A DNA stretch of 15,418 nt from an uncultured Sphingomonadales bacterium (GTDB taxonomy: Bacteria; Pseudomonadota; Alphaproteobacteria; Sphingomonadales; Sphingomonadaceae), in assembly GCA_937898535.1 (NCBI GenBank), contig CALDKP010000292.1, positions 1 through 15,418 on the forward strand, in the 5' to 3' direction. Shown here one piece after another: positions 7,943-14,800 of this stretch. Numbering within the stretch: position 1 is the first letter of the stretch; each line of letters starts with the position of its first letter. A model generated the notes under the pieces. That model had not been told where the DNA came from, searched no databases, and saw only the letters and a list, made by a program, of their open reading frames with translations. The translations under genes were made by a program, and so were the position numbers.

Positions 7943-7993
7943 TTTGCGTATAGGCCACTAGCAAAATGCGCGTGCCGTCGCTAAGTCGGCGGC

Positions 7994-8527
7994 ATGGCGC
8001 GTACCACTCGACGAAATGACTGGGGATTTCCCCGCTGGCGCGGCTACGGCAGCAGCAGCGAAGCGCAACAGGTGCATCTGTGCGATCGCCACGGTTGCAG
8101 CAAAGCGGGGAACTGCCCCGCACCGAAATCACCCAACAGTCCGGACCGTTGGATGTTCTGTGAGGAACATGCCGGCGAGTATAATCGTGGTTGGGACTAT
8201 TTCGAAGGTCTAACCAAGGAAGAAGCCGACGAACGCGAGGCCAATGAGCGTCGCGATTCATCAGGCTACAAGGAATCCGCGCATTATGGCTGGGCTGGGT
8301 CCGGCGATGGCAGCCGAAGCCGTGATGAAATGCATGCGCTTGATATTCTGGGCCTTGAAAGCGACTCCACTTTTGATGACGCCAAAAAGGCCTGGCGCAA
8401 AATCGCCAAGGAAACGCACCCGGATGTAAACCCCGGCAACGCCGACGCCGCGAAAGCTTTTCAGGCGGGGCAGGCGGCTTACGATGTTCTGCGCGTTGCC
8501 GAAGAACGTCGCGCATGGCATGGTTAA
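7994..8527 (+). CDS. Orphan J-domain protein with N-terminal cysteine cluster
   Basis: A 177-residue protein whose C-terminal part (about 113-173) is a J domain, the module that stimulates Hsp70 (DnaK) ATPase. It begins HALDILGLESDSTFDDAKKA and carries the invariant HPD at 142-144 (THPDVNPG), followed by helix III (AKAFQAGQAAYDVL). No G/F-rich region or canonical DnaJ zinc domain is present. The N-terminal half instead holds four cysteines (30, 35, 41, 56) with His33 and His59 close by, which could bind a metal. The start at 7994 has only a weak GGCGG upstream. Client and partner are unknown; a DnaK co-chaperone role follows from the HPD motif. Confidence 0.82.
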   Translation: MARTTRRNDWGFPRWRGYGSSSEAQQVHLCDRHGCSKAGNCPAPKSPNSPDRWMFCEEHAGEYNRGWDYFEGLTKEEADEREANERRDSSGYKESAHYGWAGSGDGSRSRDEMHALDILGLESDSTFDDAKKAWRKIAKETHPDVNPGNADAAKAFQAGQAAYDVLRVAEERRAWHG

Positions 8528-8533
8528 TCACCT

Positions 8534-8557
8534 TGCGCTGACAAAATTGTAAGCGCA
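8534..8557. promoter_or_regulatory. Near-perfect inverted repeat ahead of the DUF2946 gene
   Basis: Arms TGCGCTGACAA and TTGTAAGCGCA flank an AA centre, with 10 of 11 positions complementary. The dyad lies between the J-protein stop and the GTG start at 8568. No T-run follows, so an operator is favoured over a terminator, perhaps for a metal-responsive repressor given the genes downstream. I cannot assign a regulator family by eye. Confidence 0.45.
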
Positions 8558-8567
8558 CAGGGCGCGC

Positions 8568-8960
8568 GTGATTCGAACGTTTTCGCCTTTCCGTAACTTA
8601 GCTGCAGCGGTCATTCTGCTGGCGCTGGCTTTGCGTGTCATGATTCCGTCCGGTTTTATGCCGTCCTCGGAGCGTGGCTTTGCGCTGACCATCTGTACTG
8701 GAATGGACACCCAGACCGTTTGGATGGACAAGTCGGGTAAGCTGTACAAGGAAGACCCATCAAAAGGTAAATCGGTTGAGCATCAGCCTTGTGCCTTTGC
8801 GGGAACAGCGATGGTGGCGGATTTTCTGTCCGCCGGTTCCTGCGTCGCGCTAGCACCTGTTGCGCTTGCCATTCCTGTTTTTGCCAAACACGAAATATCG
8901 GTTGGCGCTGGCCTCGCTGCGCCGCCGCCGCCTGCGATTGGGCCGCCTTCTTACGTCTAA
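8568..8960 (+). CDS. DUF2946 family protein
   Basis: A 130-residue protein with an N-terminal hydrophobic signal or anchor segment (AAAVILLALALRVMIPSGFMP), a pattern typical of DUF2946, followed by FALTICTG (Cys43) and QPCAFAG (Cys75), plus Cys92. A second hydrophobic stretch (about 85-107) and a Pro-rich end follow. Members of this family are often encoded beside TonB-dependent copper or other metal receptors, as here, but their biochemical role is unknown. The start is a GTG with AGGG (8559-8562) at good spacing. It is probably the first gene of the operon running to 12336; 51 bases separate it from the receptor gene. Confidence 0.7.
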   Translation: MIRTFSPFRNLAAAVILLALALRVMIPSGFMPSSERGFALTICTGMDTQTVWMDKSGKLYKEDPSKGKSVEHQPCAFAGTAMVADFLSAGSCVALAPVALAIPVFAKHEISVGAGLAAPPPPAIGPPSYV

Positions 8961-9011
8961 ACTACAGGGCTGCTTTGCGGCCTATCTCTTGTTTAGATTT
9001 AGGAAAATATC

Positions 9012-10985
9012 ATGAAATTTTTGTCCATTTTGCGCGCTTCTGCTGCGTGCACCTTCATTGCCATCATTACCCCCGCCGCCGCTGAAGAGGCTGCTGACAC
9101 CACGATTATTGTCACCGGCCGTGCAGCCGCTGACGAAGCCGAAATATCGGCAAACAAAACCGCAGGCGGCACTGATGTCGTGAGCCACGAAGATTATGCA
9201 GATAAGACTATTGTGTCTTTGCGTGATACCTTGGCCTTTTCGCCAGGCGTGTATACCCAGCCGCGTTTTGGGCAGGAGGTCCGCATTTCCATTCGCGGGT
9301 CGGGTCTTTCGCGCGGGTTTCACATGCGCGGACTGACGTTGTTGCAGGATGGCATCCCCATCAATCTGGCCGACGACAATGGCGACTTTCAAGAACTTGA
9401 GCCCATATTTTTCGACCATTTAGAGGTGTATCGCGGCGCGAACGCGTTGAGGTTCGGTTCCGGCACATTGGGCGGCGCAATCAATGGTGTTACGCCCACA
9501 GGCGACAATGCGGCGGGTCTTTACCTTCGCGGTGATGTCGGCAGCTCTGATTTTTATCGCGGCTTGGCGTCTTACGGAGTGGGCGACGGCGATGCCAATG
9601 CTTGGGCAGCGATCAGCGCCGATAGCCACAAGGGGGATCGCCAACACTCCCGGCGGAACTCATTGCGTTTTAACGGTAATGTTGGGCTTAGGATTTCGGA
9701 CGTTGTGTCGACGCGATTGTACGTAAGCGCGACGACACTTAATCAGGAACTACCTGGTGCCTTGACCCGCGCGATTGCCTTGACTGCACCGCGAACCGGC
9801 AATTTTGTCGGGGATCAGGCGCGCGATATCAATTCGATCCGTATTCAGAACCGGACCCGTTTTGACTGGGGCAACAGCCAATTGGATGTTGGCGCGTTCT
9901 TGAACGCCAAAGAATTATATCACCCAATTTACCAGGTTATTGATCAGGCATCGACAGATCGCGGCGTGTTCGCCCGTTATGATCGCGAGGGAGACAACTG
10001 GAGCGTTACTGTCGGCGGAGAGTCCCGGTGGGGAGCAATTGTCTCAAAGCGCTTTATCAATGTGAACGGCAAGCGTGGAGCGCTTACCTTCGATGCCGAC
10101 CAGACCGCGCGCACCTCGAACATATATGGCGAAGTACGCGCAACGCCGGTTCCTAGCTTCACGGTCATAGCTGGCGGAATATATGCCGATGGTTTCCGAA
10201 AGCAGGTTCAAATCGTTCCGTCTGCCGCAACGGGCGCAGCGTCGTTCGACGCTTTCTCGCCCAAATTTGGCGTCCTTTGGGAACCGTCCGGAGACGTCCA
10301 AATTTTTGCGAATTTTAGCAAATCCACAGAATTCCCGACCTTCGTTGAGCTCGCACAAATTGCGGCGTTCGTTCCTGTAAAGGAACAAACAGCATGGACA
10401 GCGGAAATCGGGACGCGCGGAAAAATGGGATGGGCGAGCTGGGATGTTGCCCTGTATCGCGCCAACATAAAACGCGAAATGCTGCAATTTACGGTAGGGC
10501 GGGACATTCCAGCCACAACGTTCAACGCCGATAAAACCCGGCATCAGGGCGTCGAAGCCGCGTTTAGCGCAGCGCCGACCGATTGGTTGCGCTTCCGCCA
10601 AATCTGGCAATATTCCGACTTCCGCTTTGTCGCGGATGCCCAATATGGCAACAACCGGCTGCCTGTGGTGCCAAAGCATGTCCTGCGGTCGGAACTTCGA
10701 CTTGGGAGCGATGATTTGCATATTGCCCCCGATGTTGAATGGGTGCCGCAGGGTGCATGGGCAGACTATCGGAACACGACGCGCACGACGGGCTATACCC
10801 TGTTAGGCTTATCTGCCGGCGCGCGCGTTATGGCCGGGGGCGCTCTCTTTATTGATGCGCGGAACCTGACCGGAGAGAAAGCCATCGGCGACGTGTCTGC
10901 CCCCATCGTTGCCTCCGCAGCATCCGCCATTTACTACCCGGTTGAACGCCGTGCCATTTACGGCGGCGTCCGTGCGCGGTTTTAG
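9012..10985 (+). CDS. TonB-dependent outer membrane receptor, probable metal uptake
   Basis: A 657-residue outer membrane transporter driven by TonB-ExbBD. It has a signal peptide (about 1-24, ending PAAA), a TonB-box-like TTIIVTG (30-36) and a plug domain (about 45-165) with LRDTLAFSPGVY, IRGSGLSRGFHMRG, LLQDGIPINLAD and VEVYRGA-type VYRGANALRFGSGTLGGAIN. The rest fits a 22-strand barrel, and the protein ends in Phe (RARF), as outer membrane proteins do. The plug resembles the FecA-like group, but its neighbours, a DUF2946 protein and a PepSY-associated protein with a His/Met loop, suggest copper or another metal complex rather than ferric citrate. The substrate is an inference. AGGAAAA lies upstream of the ATG. 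Confidence 0.88.
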   Translation: MKFLSILRASAACTFIAIITPAAAEEAADTTIIVTGRAAADEAEISANKTAGGTDVVSHEDYADKTIVSLRDTLAFSPGVYTQPRFGQEVRISIRGSGLSRGFHMRGLTLLQDGIPINLADDNGDFQELEPIFFDHLEVYRGANALRFGSGTLGGAINGVTPTGDNAAGLYLRGDVGSSDFYRGLASYGVGDGDANAWAAISADSHKGDRQHSRRNSLRFNGNVGLRISDVVSTRLYVSATTLNQELPGALTRAIALTAPRTGNFVGDQARDINSIRIQNRTRFDWGNSQLDVGAFLNAKELYHPIYQVIDQASTDRGVFARYDREGDNWSVTVGGESRWGAIVSKRFINVNGKRGALTFDADQTARTSNIYGEVRATPVPSFTVIAGGIYADGFRKQVQIVPSAATGAASFDAFSPKFGVLWEPSGDVQIFANFSKSTEFPTFVELAQIAAFVPVKEQTAWTAEIGTRGKMGWASWDVALYRANIKREMLQFTVGRDIPATTFNADKTRHQGVEAAFSAAPTDWLRFRQIWQYSDFRFVADAQYGNNRLPVVPKHVLRSELRLGSDDLHIAPDVEWVPQGAWADYRNTTRTTGYTLLGLSAGARVMAGGALFIDARNLTGEKAIGDVSAPIVASAASAIYYPVERRAIYGGVRARF

Positions 10986-10995
10986 GAGACCAGAA

Positions 10996-12336
10996 ATGGA
11001 AAAGACGTCTTTCTACCGCACGATCTGGCGTTGGCATTTCTATGCCTCGTTCTTCGTCATGCCACTGATACTCGTGCTTGCGACAACAGGCGCAATCTAT
11101 CTGTTCAAGCCGCAATTGGACCGCTGGGAAGAACGTGCATTTACCAGCCTACCGACTGTAAAGGCGGTGTCACCCAATGTGCAGTTGGCCGCCGTAATGG
11201 CGGCCAATCCAGGTGCGCAATTCCAAAGCTATCGCTTGCCCGAACATGCAGGCGATGCCGCCATGATACATATTGGCCTGGCCGACGGCCAATCCATGCG
11301 CGACGTCTATGTTTCGCCGCACGGCAAAGTGTTGGGCAGCATCGATCCGGAAAGCCGGATATCCGCCACCGTGTCGCGTATACATGGTTCGCTGTTGATC
11401 GGCAAAATGGGCGATTGGATTGTTGAGCTGGCGGCGTGCTGGGCGATCGTGATGATACTGACCGGTTTGTATATGTGGTGGCCGCGCGGGCAGCGCTTGG
11501 CCGGTGTCGTATGGCCCCGGTTGGGGAAGGGCAATCGCGTGTTTCTGCGTGACCTACATGCGGTCACTGGTTTCTGGGTTTCAGGGCTGGCGCTTGTTTT
11601 GTTGACCACTGGATTGCCTTGGGCGAGCGTCTGGGGTGATGCTTTCCGAATTGCACGGGCTGAATTAGGCCTCGTTCAGGGCACGCAAGATTGGAAAACG
11701 GGCAGTGCCGCACCCCATGCCGAACATGACCATGATGCAATGATGAAAATGCCGGCTGCCGAGATTCCAGTGGTCGGTTTGGCAGACATAGTGGCCAAGG
11801 CGAAGGCGGAAAGGCTGGCACATCCGGTATTGGTGAAACCGCCGGGTGCGCCTGAGCGTTTCGGCCCTCCTACGCCGATGGCTTGGAAGGTTAAATCGGA
11901 GGCACAGAACCGGCCATTGAACCGCGAGGTCATATTTGATGCCGCAACGGGCAATGAGCTGTTTCGGAAAGGCTTTGCCGACAAACATGTCATTGATCGT
12001 GCCGTCAATTATGGAATTGCTTGGCATGAGGGCCAGCTTTTTGGCTGGATTAATCAGCTTGTTGGAGTGCTTACAGCAGTTGCACTGAACGTCTTGGTAA
12101 TATCAGGCTTTCTGATGTGGCGACGGCGCAAGCCGGATGATGCGCTCGGCGCACCGCCCGTTGCTGCGGTGCCACCGAAAATGCGCGGGGTTGTGATGAT
12201 CATCGGTGTCATGGCGTTGCTATTGCCATTGCTTGGCGCATCGCTAATCGGGCTGTGGTTGTTCGACCGGCTGCTGCTGCCCCGCTTGCCTGCACTTGCG
12301 ATGTGGCTTGGGGTACGTCGGGCTCAGCCTGCGTAA
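10996..12336 (+). CDS. PepSY-associated transmembrane protein
   Basis: A 446-residue inner membrane protein of the PepSY_TM group, often found beside siderophore or metal TonB receptors and proposed to act in reduction or release of the metal after uptake. It shows about five membrane segments: near 14-36, 141-162, 192-212, one near 360-385 (LVGVLTAVALNVLVISGFLMW) and one near 400-425. Typical motifs are WRWHFYASFFVMPLI at the start, IHGSLLIGKMGDWIVELAA and RDLHAVTGFW. A loop at 241-252 is rich in His and Met (HAEHDHDAMMKM) and could bind metal. I chose ATG 10996, which has TAGGAGA overlapping the receptor stop; the upstream extension to 10909 lies within the receptor gene. Its 3' end overlaps sufE, on the other strand, by 13 bases. 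Confidence 0.85.
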   Translation: MEKTSFYRTIWRWHFYASFFVMPLILVLATTGAIYLFKPQLDRWEERAFTSLPTVKAVSPNVQLAAVMAANPGAQFQSYRLPEHAGDAAMIHIGLADGQSMRDVYVSPHGKVLGSIDPESRISATVSRIHGSLLIGKMGDWIVELAACWAIVMILTGLYMWWPRGQRLAGVVWPRLGKGNRVFLRDLHAVTGFWVSGLALVLLTTGLPWASVWGDAFRIARAELGLVQGTQDWKTGSAAPHAEHDHDAMMKMPAAEIPVVGLADIVAKAKAERLAHPVLVKPPGAPERFGPPTPMAWKVKSEAQNRPLNREVIFDAATGNELFRKGFADKHVIDRAVNYGIAWHEGQLFGWINQLVGVLTAVALNVLVISGFLMWRRRKPDDALGAPPVAAVPPKMRGVVMIIGVMALLLPLLGASLIGLWLFDRLLLPRLPALAMWLGVRRAQPA

Positions 12337-12728
12337 CGCGCTGCCGTTTCGCGGATAAGTGAAATCATATTGGGAATGCCCTGTGTCCGGTTCGAACTTA
12401 ACTGATTTTTGAGGTCGAACGGCGCAAGGGCGTTCTCAATATCTGTCTTTAGAATATCGGCCGCATTTTTATTCTCGACCGTTTTAAGGACCAACGCGAT
12501 GATGCCTTTGGTGATCGCGGCGTTGCTGTCGGCCAAAAAGGTCAGCGTGCCATCTGCGGTCACGGGATAAACCCATACGCTTGCTGAACATCCCCGAACC
12601 AGCGTCGCGTCGGTTTTTAACGCGGCGGGCATTTCGGGCAATTCGCGGCCGAGGTCGATAAGTAACCGATAGCGGTCATCGGCCTCAAGAAATTCATATT
12701 CTTCTGTAATGTCGGCAAATGTTGTCAT
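12324..12728 (-). CDS. sufE: SufE-family cysteine desulfuration protein
   Basis: Sulfur acceptor for a cysteine desulfurase of the SufS type in iron-sulfur cluster assembly. The 134-residue protein has the family features: an N-terminal helix, the DLGRELPEMP segment (25-34), and the acceptor cysteine Cys47 in VRGCSASVWVY, matching the E. coli SufE active-site Cys51 region. The C-terminal helices (LSSNRTQGIPNMISLIRETAA) also fit. No other suf gene is in the window. It lies 24 bases after the 80-residue membrane protein on the same strand, so it may be read through from the psp operon, although that link need not be functional. No clear ribosome site precedes the ATG at 12728. Confidence 0.88.
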   Translation of the reverse strand: MTTFADITEEYEFLEADDRYRLLIDLGRELPEMPAALKTDATLVRGCSASVWVYPVTADGTLTFLADSNAAITKGIIALVLKTVENKNAADILKTDIENALAPFDLKNQLSSNRTQGIPNMISLIRETAARYAG

Positions 12729-12752
12729 GCACTGCGCATATGGCCGCGGTGC

Positions 12753-12995
12753 TTAGATATCAATCCCTGCCGCGATCGCTTCAAGCCTTTTCACGCGCTC
12801 TTTCAAATCGGCGACCTCAATACGCGACGTGGCCGAGGGCACAGGTGCATCATTGCCGTGCCGCATGGTTTCAAGTTCGGCATGCTTCAACGCGATCCAG
12901 TCGCGCCAGCCACGCAGGCTTAATGACGACACGATGCCGACACACAGCACCGCAAAGGCGCCGATGATGATGTAGAAGTTGGGATCCTGTTGCAT
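12753..12995 (-). CDS. Small single-pass membrane protein with coiled coil, psp-linked
   Basis: An 80-residue protein with one N-terminal membrane helix (about 8-26, IIIGAFAVLCVGIVSSLSL), a basic/aromatic juxtamembrane patch (RGWRDW) and a C-terminal coiled-coil segment VADLKERVKRLEAIAAG (61-77). That segment resembles the coil of PspB (E. coli RERIQALESIL) and of its three upstream neighbours. It lacks their shared terminal EIExLR motif, which suggests a diverged or shortened relative. The ATG at 12995 has a strong AAGGAAGGACC upstream. It is 26 bases after the preceding gene, so it is probably in the psp operon. Function unknown. Confidence 0.7.
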   Translation of the reverse strand: MQQDPNFYIIIGAFAVLCVGIVSSLSLRGWRDWIALKHAELETMRHGNDAPVPSATSRIEVADLKERVKRLEAIAAGIDI

Positions 12996-13021
12996 GGTCC
13001 TTCCTTTCCGTCCGCGCGCCG

Positions 13022-13294
13022 TTACCGGCTGCGCAGTTCCTCAATCTGACGGTTGATATCACTCGCGCTATTATTGTCGGTCGCGATGCGCTCCAAAACC
13101 TGAATGCGTTCCTTCAAGGCACGAATTTCGTCCTGCATCTGTTGCGTATCCGCATTGTTCAAAAGACGGTGGGTTTTGGTGCCCATAAAGTCTTGATCCT
13201 CAACGATCCCATGCTTTGCCTTTTGCTTCGTCTGGATAATCCTGCCGATCGTGATGATGGCAATGATTGCGACGACCATTTGAAACGGATCCAT
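13022..13294 (-). CDS. PspB-like small membrane coiled-coil protein
   Basis: A 90-residue protein with a membrane helix at about 5-21 (QMVVAIIAIITIGRII), a juxtamembrane KQKAKHGI motif that parallels the KHGYPL/KNGYPL of its two upstream neighbours, and a coiled coil DEIRALKERIQVLERIATD (55-73). It ends IEELRSR, a version of the motif shared by the cluster. The coil KERIQVLERI is strikingly close to the PspB coil. The start has an excellent GAGGAGGAA ribosome site. The gap to the preceding gene is 10 bases. It probably arose by duplication of a PspB-type gene; the function is presumably in envelope-stress signalling or PspA docking, by inference. Confidence 0.75.
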   Translation of the reverse strand: MDPFQMVVAIIAIITIGRIIQTKQKAKHGIVEDQDFMGTKTHRLLNNADTQQMQDEIRALKERIQVLERIATDNNSASDINRQIEELRSR

Positions 13295-13304
13295 TAATTC
13301 CTCC

Positions 13305-13631
13305 TCAATTCGATGGCCCGCGAAGGGCCTCTATTTCAGATGTTAACCTGTGGCTGTCATCGACAACGATTTTTTCCACATTGGCGAGCCGGTCCTTTAT
13401 CGATCCAAGTTCGGCGCGCAGCTGCGCGTTTTCCTGACTCAACAATTTTACGCGTTCGACGGCCTCTTGATCGGTCCTGGGGTATAATTTCTGGCCCCAC
13501 GCACCATCAAGCGGATATCCATTTTTTATCCGCATCCAGGTCGTGACCACCCAGCCGACAACGCCCACAACAGTGATAAGAGTGATCGGCATTGCAAGTT
13601 GCATCAAGCCTTCAACTAAAGTCGGATCCAT
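13305..13631 (-). CDS. PspB-like small membrane coiled-coil protein
   Basis: A 108-residue protein with a membrane helix at about 13-32 (AMPITLITVVGVVGWVVTTW), then MRIKNGYPLDGAWGQ, which matches the IRAKHGYPLEDEWGG of the next gene upstream, and a long coiled coil (55-93) ending RLANVEKIVVDD. The tail has SEIEALR followed by four extra residues. The two GYPL proteins are clear paralogues. The ribosome site is GGAGAAAAAGG directly before the ATG at 13631. It sits 19 bases after its paralogue in the operon. No enzyme motif is present; a structural or signalling role at the inner membrane is inferred. Confidence 0.75.
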   Translation of the reverse strand: MDPTLVEGLMQLAMPITLITVVGVVGWVVTTWMRIKNGYPLDGAWGQKLYPRTDQEAVERVKLLSQENAQLRAELGSIKDRLANVEKIVVDDSHRLTSEIEALRGPSN

Positions 13632-13650
13632 CCTTTTTCTCCAATGCTCC

Positions 13651-13941
13651 TCAGCGTAGTTTTTCGATTTCTTCGGAAAGACGCCCGGCCTTATCGGTGA
13701 CGACCCGCTCTAAGACAGCGACCCGTTCTTCCAGATGACCTATCTTTCCATTCAGCGTTTCATTTTCATTGCTGAGCAGCATTATTTTGCGGTCGGCATC
13801 AGCGTCAATGCGCGCTGATTTTCCACCCCATTCATCTTCCAATGGATAGCCATGTTTGGCGCGGATCCAGTTGCCTATGAGCCAACCGACTGTCATCACT
13901 ACCACAATCGCAATGACGAAATTGGGGCCTGCAAAGCTCAT
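13651..13941 (-). CDS. PspB-like small membrane coiled-coil protein
   Basis: A 96-residue protein with a membrane helix (about 8-25, FVIAIVVVMTVGWLIGNW), the IRAKHGYPLEDEWGG juxtamembrane motif (26-40) and a coiled coil (52-86) with HLEERVAVLERVVTDKAGRL. It ends exactly in SEEIEKLR. I chose ATG 13941, which forms an ATGA overlap with the preceding 52-codon gene and has GGAAGGA 6-7 bases upstream. A GTG at 13956 would add five residues but overlaps that gene further. It is paralogous to the gene at 13305-13631 and more loosely to PspB. Confidence 0.75.
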   Translation of the reverse strand: MSFAGPNFVIAIVVVMTVGWLIGNWIRAKHGYPLEDEWGGKSARIDADADRKIMLLSNENETLNGKIGHLEERVAVLERVVTDKAGRLSEEIEKLR

Positions 13942-14096
13942 TTGAATTCCTTCCACGGCAGACGGCGTGTGACGGGCCGGATGGGGCTGTCGCGGAAATC
14001 AACGCTCCAGTTTCGGCGATCCGCCTTGCGTTTCTTCTGAGCGAAGTGGCGATATGCAAACCACGCAATCAGCCCGAGAATGATGAGCGTGAACAT
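13938..14096 (-). CDS. 52-residue basic single-pass membrane protein in the psp operon
   Basis: A small gene easily missed by length cut-offs. It encodes one N-terminal hydrophobic helix (residues 2-15, FTLIILGLIAWFAY) followed by a strongly basic tail (HFAQKKRKADRRNW…RPVTRRLPWKEFK). Support comes from a good GGAGGG ribosome site (14105-14110) 8 bases before the ATG, a position 27 bases after pspC, and an ATGA stop/start overlap with the next PspB-like gene, which suggests translational coupling. The positive-inside rule places the basic tail in the cytoplasm. It is not recognisably PspD. Function unknown. Confidence 0.72.
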   Translation of the reverse strand: MFTLIILGLIAWFAYRHFAQKKRKADRRNWSVDFRDSPIRPVTRRLPWKEFK

Positions 14097-14123
14097 GAAA
14101 TATTCCCTCCGTTATGGCGACGT

Positions 14124-14507
14124 TTATCGAAGGCTCTCGATTTCGTCCGCCAGCTGCTTGTTGTTGCTGACATAATAGGTTTCCATTTCAGCCAACCGGT
14201 GGTCGATTTCCCGGAAACGTGAACGAATGTCGCGCGTTGTGCGGGCAGGTGACTGACGCACGCCCTGCCAGAATTTCTGGTCTTGCCGATCGTCGGTATA
14301 CAGATGCACTGGCTTCTGGTTGGCCATCCAAGCTGTAATGACGTAGGCAATTAGCGTCCAGGGAAAGCCGCCCATCAAGGTGAGCATCACCGCGCCAAGC
14401 CGGACCCAAAGAACATCAACGCCGGTATAGTCGGCAATCCCGGCGCAAACGCCTTTCCATTTCGCATTCATCTTATCGAGATAGAATTTGGTATGTGTAC
14501 CAGCCAT
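14124..14507 (-). CDS. pspC: PspC-domain membrane protein
   Basis: Envelope-stress sensor or effector that in enterobacteria works with PspB to recruit PspA to the inner membrane. The 127-residue protein has the PspC domain (about 7-66): FYLDKMNAKWKGVCAGIADYTGVDVLWVR followed by two hydrophobic stretches (VRLGAVMLTLMG and WTLIAYVITAW). A C-terminal coil (RDIRSRFREIDHRLAEMETYYVS) follows, like that of E. coli PspC, and the protein ends DEIESLR, the motif seen in three downstream small proteins. I chose ATG 14507, 1 base after the pspB stop with AAGGAA upstream; the frame extends to 14564 but that part lies inside pspB. Confidence 0.88.
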   Translation of the reverse strand: MAGTHTKFYLDKMNAKWKGVCAGIADYTGVDVLWVRLGAVMLTLMGGFPWTLIAYVITAWMANQKPVHLYTDDRQDQKFWQGVRQSPARTTRDIRSRFREIDHRLAEMETYYVSNNKQLADEIESLR

Positions 14508-14508
14508 T

Positions 14509-14796
14509 TTAGCGGTTCCTTTCCAGCCTGCGGACATTTTCGGGGTCGAAATCTTTTGTTTCATGATCGATGCGACGTGGCTGCCACTCAGGATTTTCCT
14601 GTGCGACCAGACGCTCGACGGTATCGAGACGGTCTTCGAGGCGACGGGCCAGTTCGTTCATGTCGCCCAGCATCCGCTCGTCATCATTGGTTAGCGTTGC
14701 CGCGGTTTTCCAGCGGGTGACATAATGCAGGATGAGCCACGGCAAACCAATGAACAGCATGCCAACGACGAGAACGGGGATGAGAGTATCTTCCAT
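14509..14796 (-). CDS. pspB: Envelope stress response membrane protein PspB
   Basis: A 95-residue inner membrane protein of the phage shock response. In E. coli PspB forms a complex with PspC that binds PspA under membrane stress and frees the activator PspF. The layout matches: a membrane helix (about 4-26, ending GLPWLILHY, like the LPIWLWLHY of E. coli PspB), then an acidic region and the coil LARRLEDRLDTVERLVAQENPEW (49-71), matching the E. coli ALESILDAEHPNW end. It carries an extra C-terminal tail of about 25 charged residues beyond the E. coli length. The ATG is 4 bases after the pspA stop, with AAGG upstream. Confidence 0.9.
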   Translation of the reverse strand: MEDTLIPVLVVGMLFIGLPWLILHYVTRWKTAATLTNDDERMLGDMNELARRLEDRLDTVERLVAQENPEWQPRRIDHETKDFDPENVRRLERNR

Positions 14797-14800
14797 CGGA

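Noticed and set aside
7857..8558. Long minus-strand open frame (233 codons) opposite the J-domain gene
   Set aside because: It is antisense to a gene with a clear HPD J domain, its product is rich in Arg/His/Cys in a shadow-frame manner, and it matches no known family.
10044..10721. Minus-strand open frame of 225 codons inside the TonB receptor
   Set aside because: It is antisense to barrel coding sequence with no recognisable domain; a shadow frame of a GC-biased gene.
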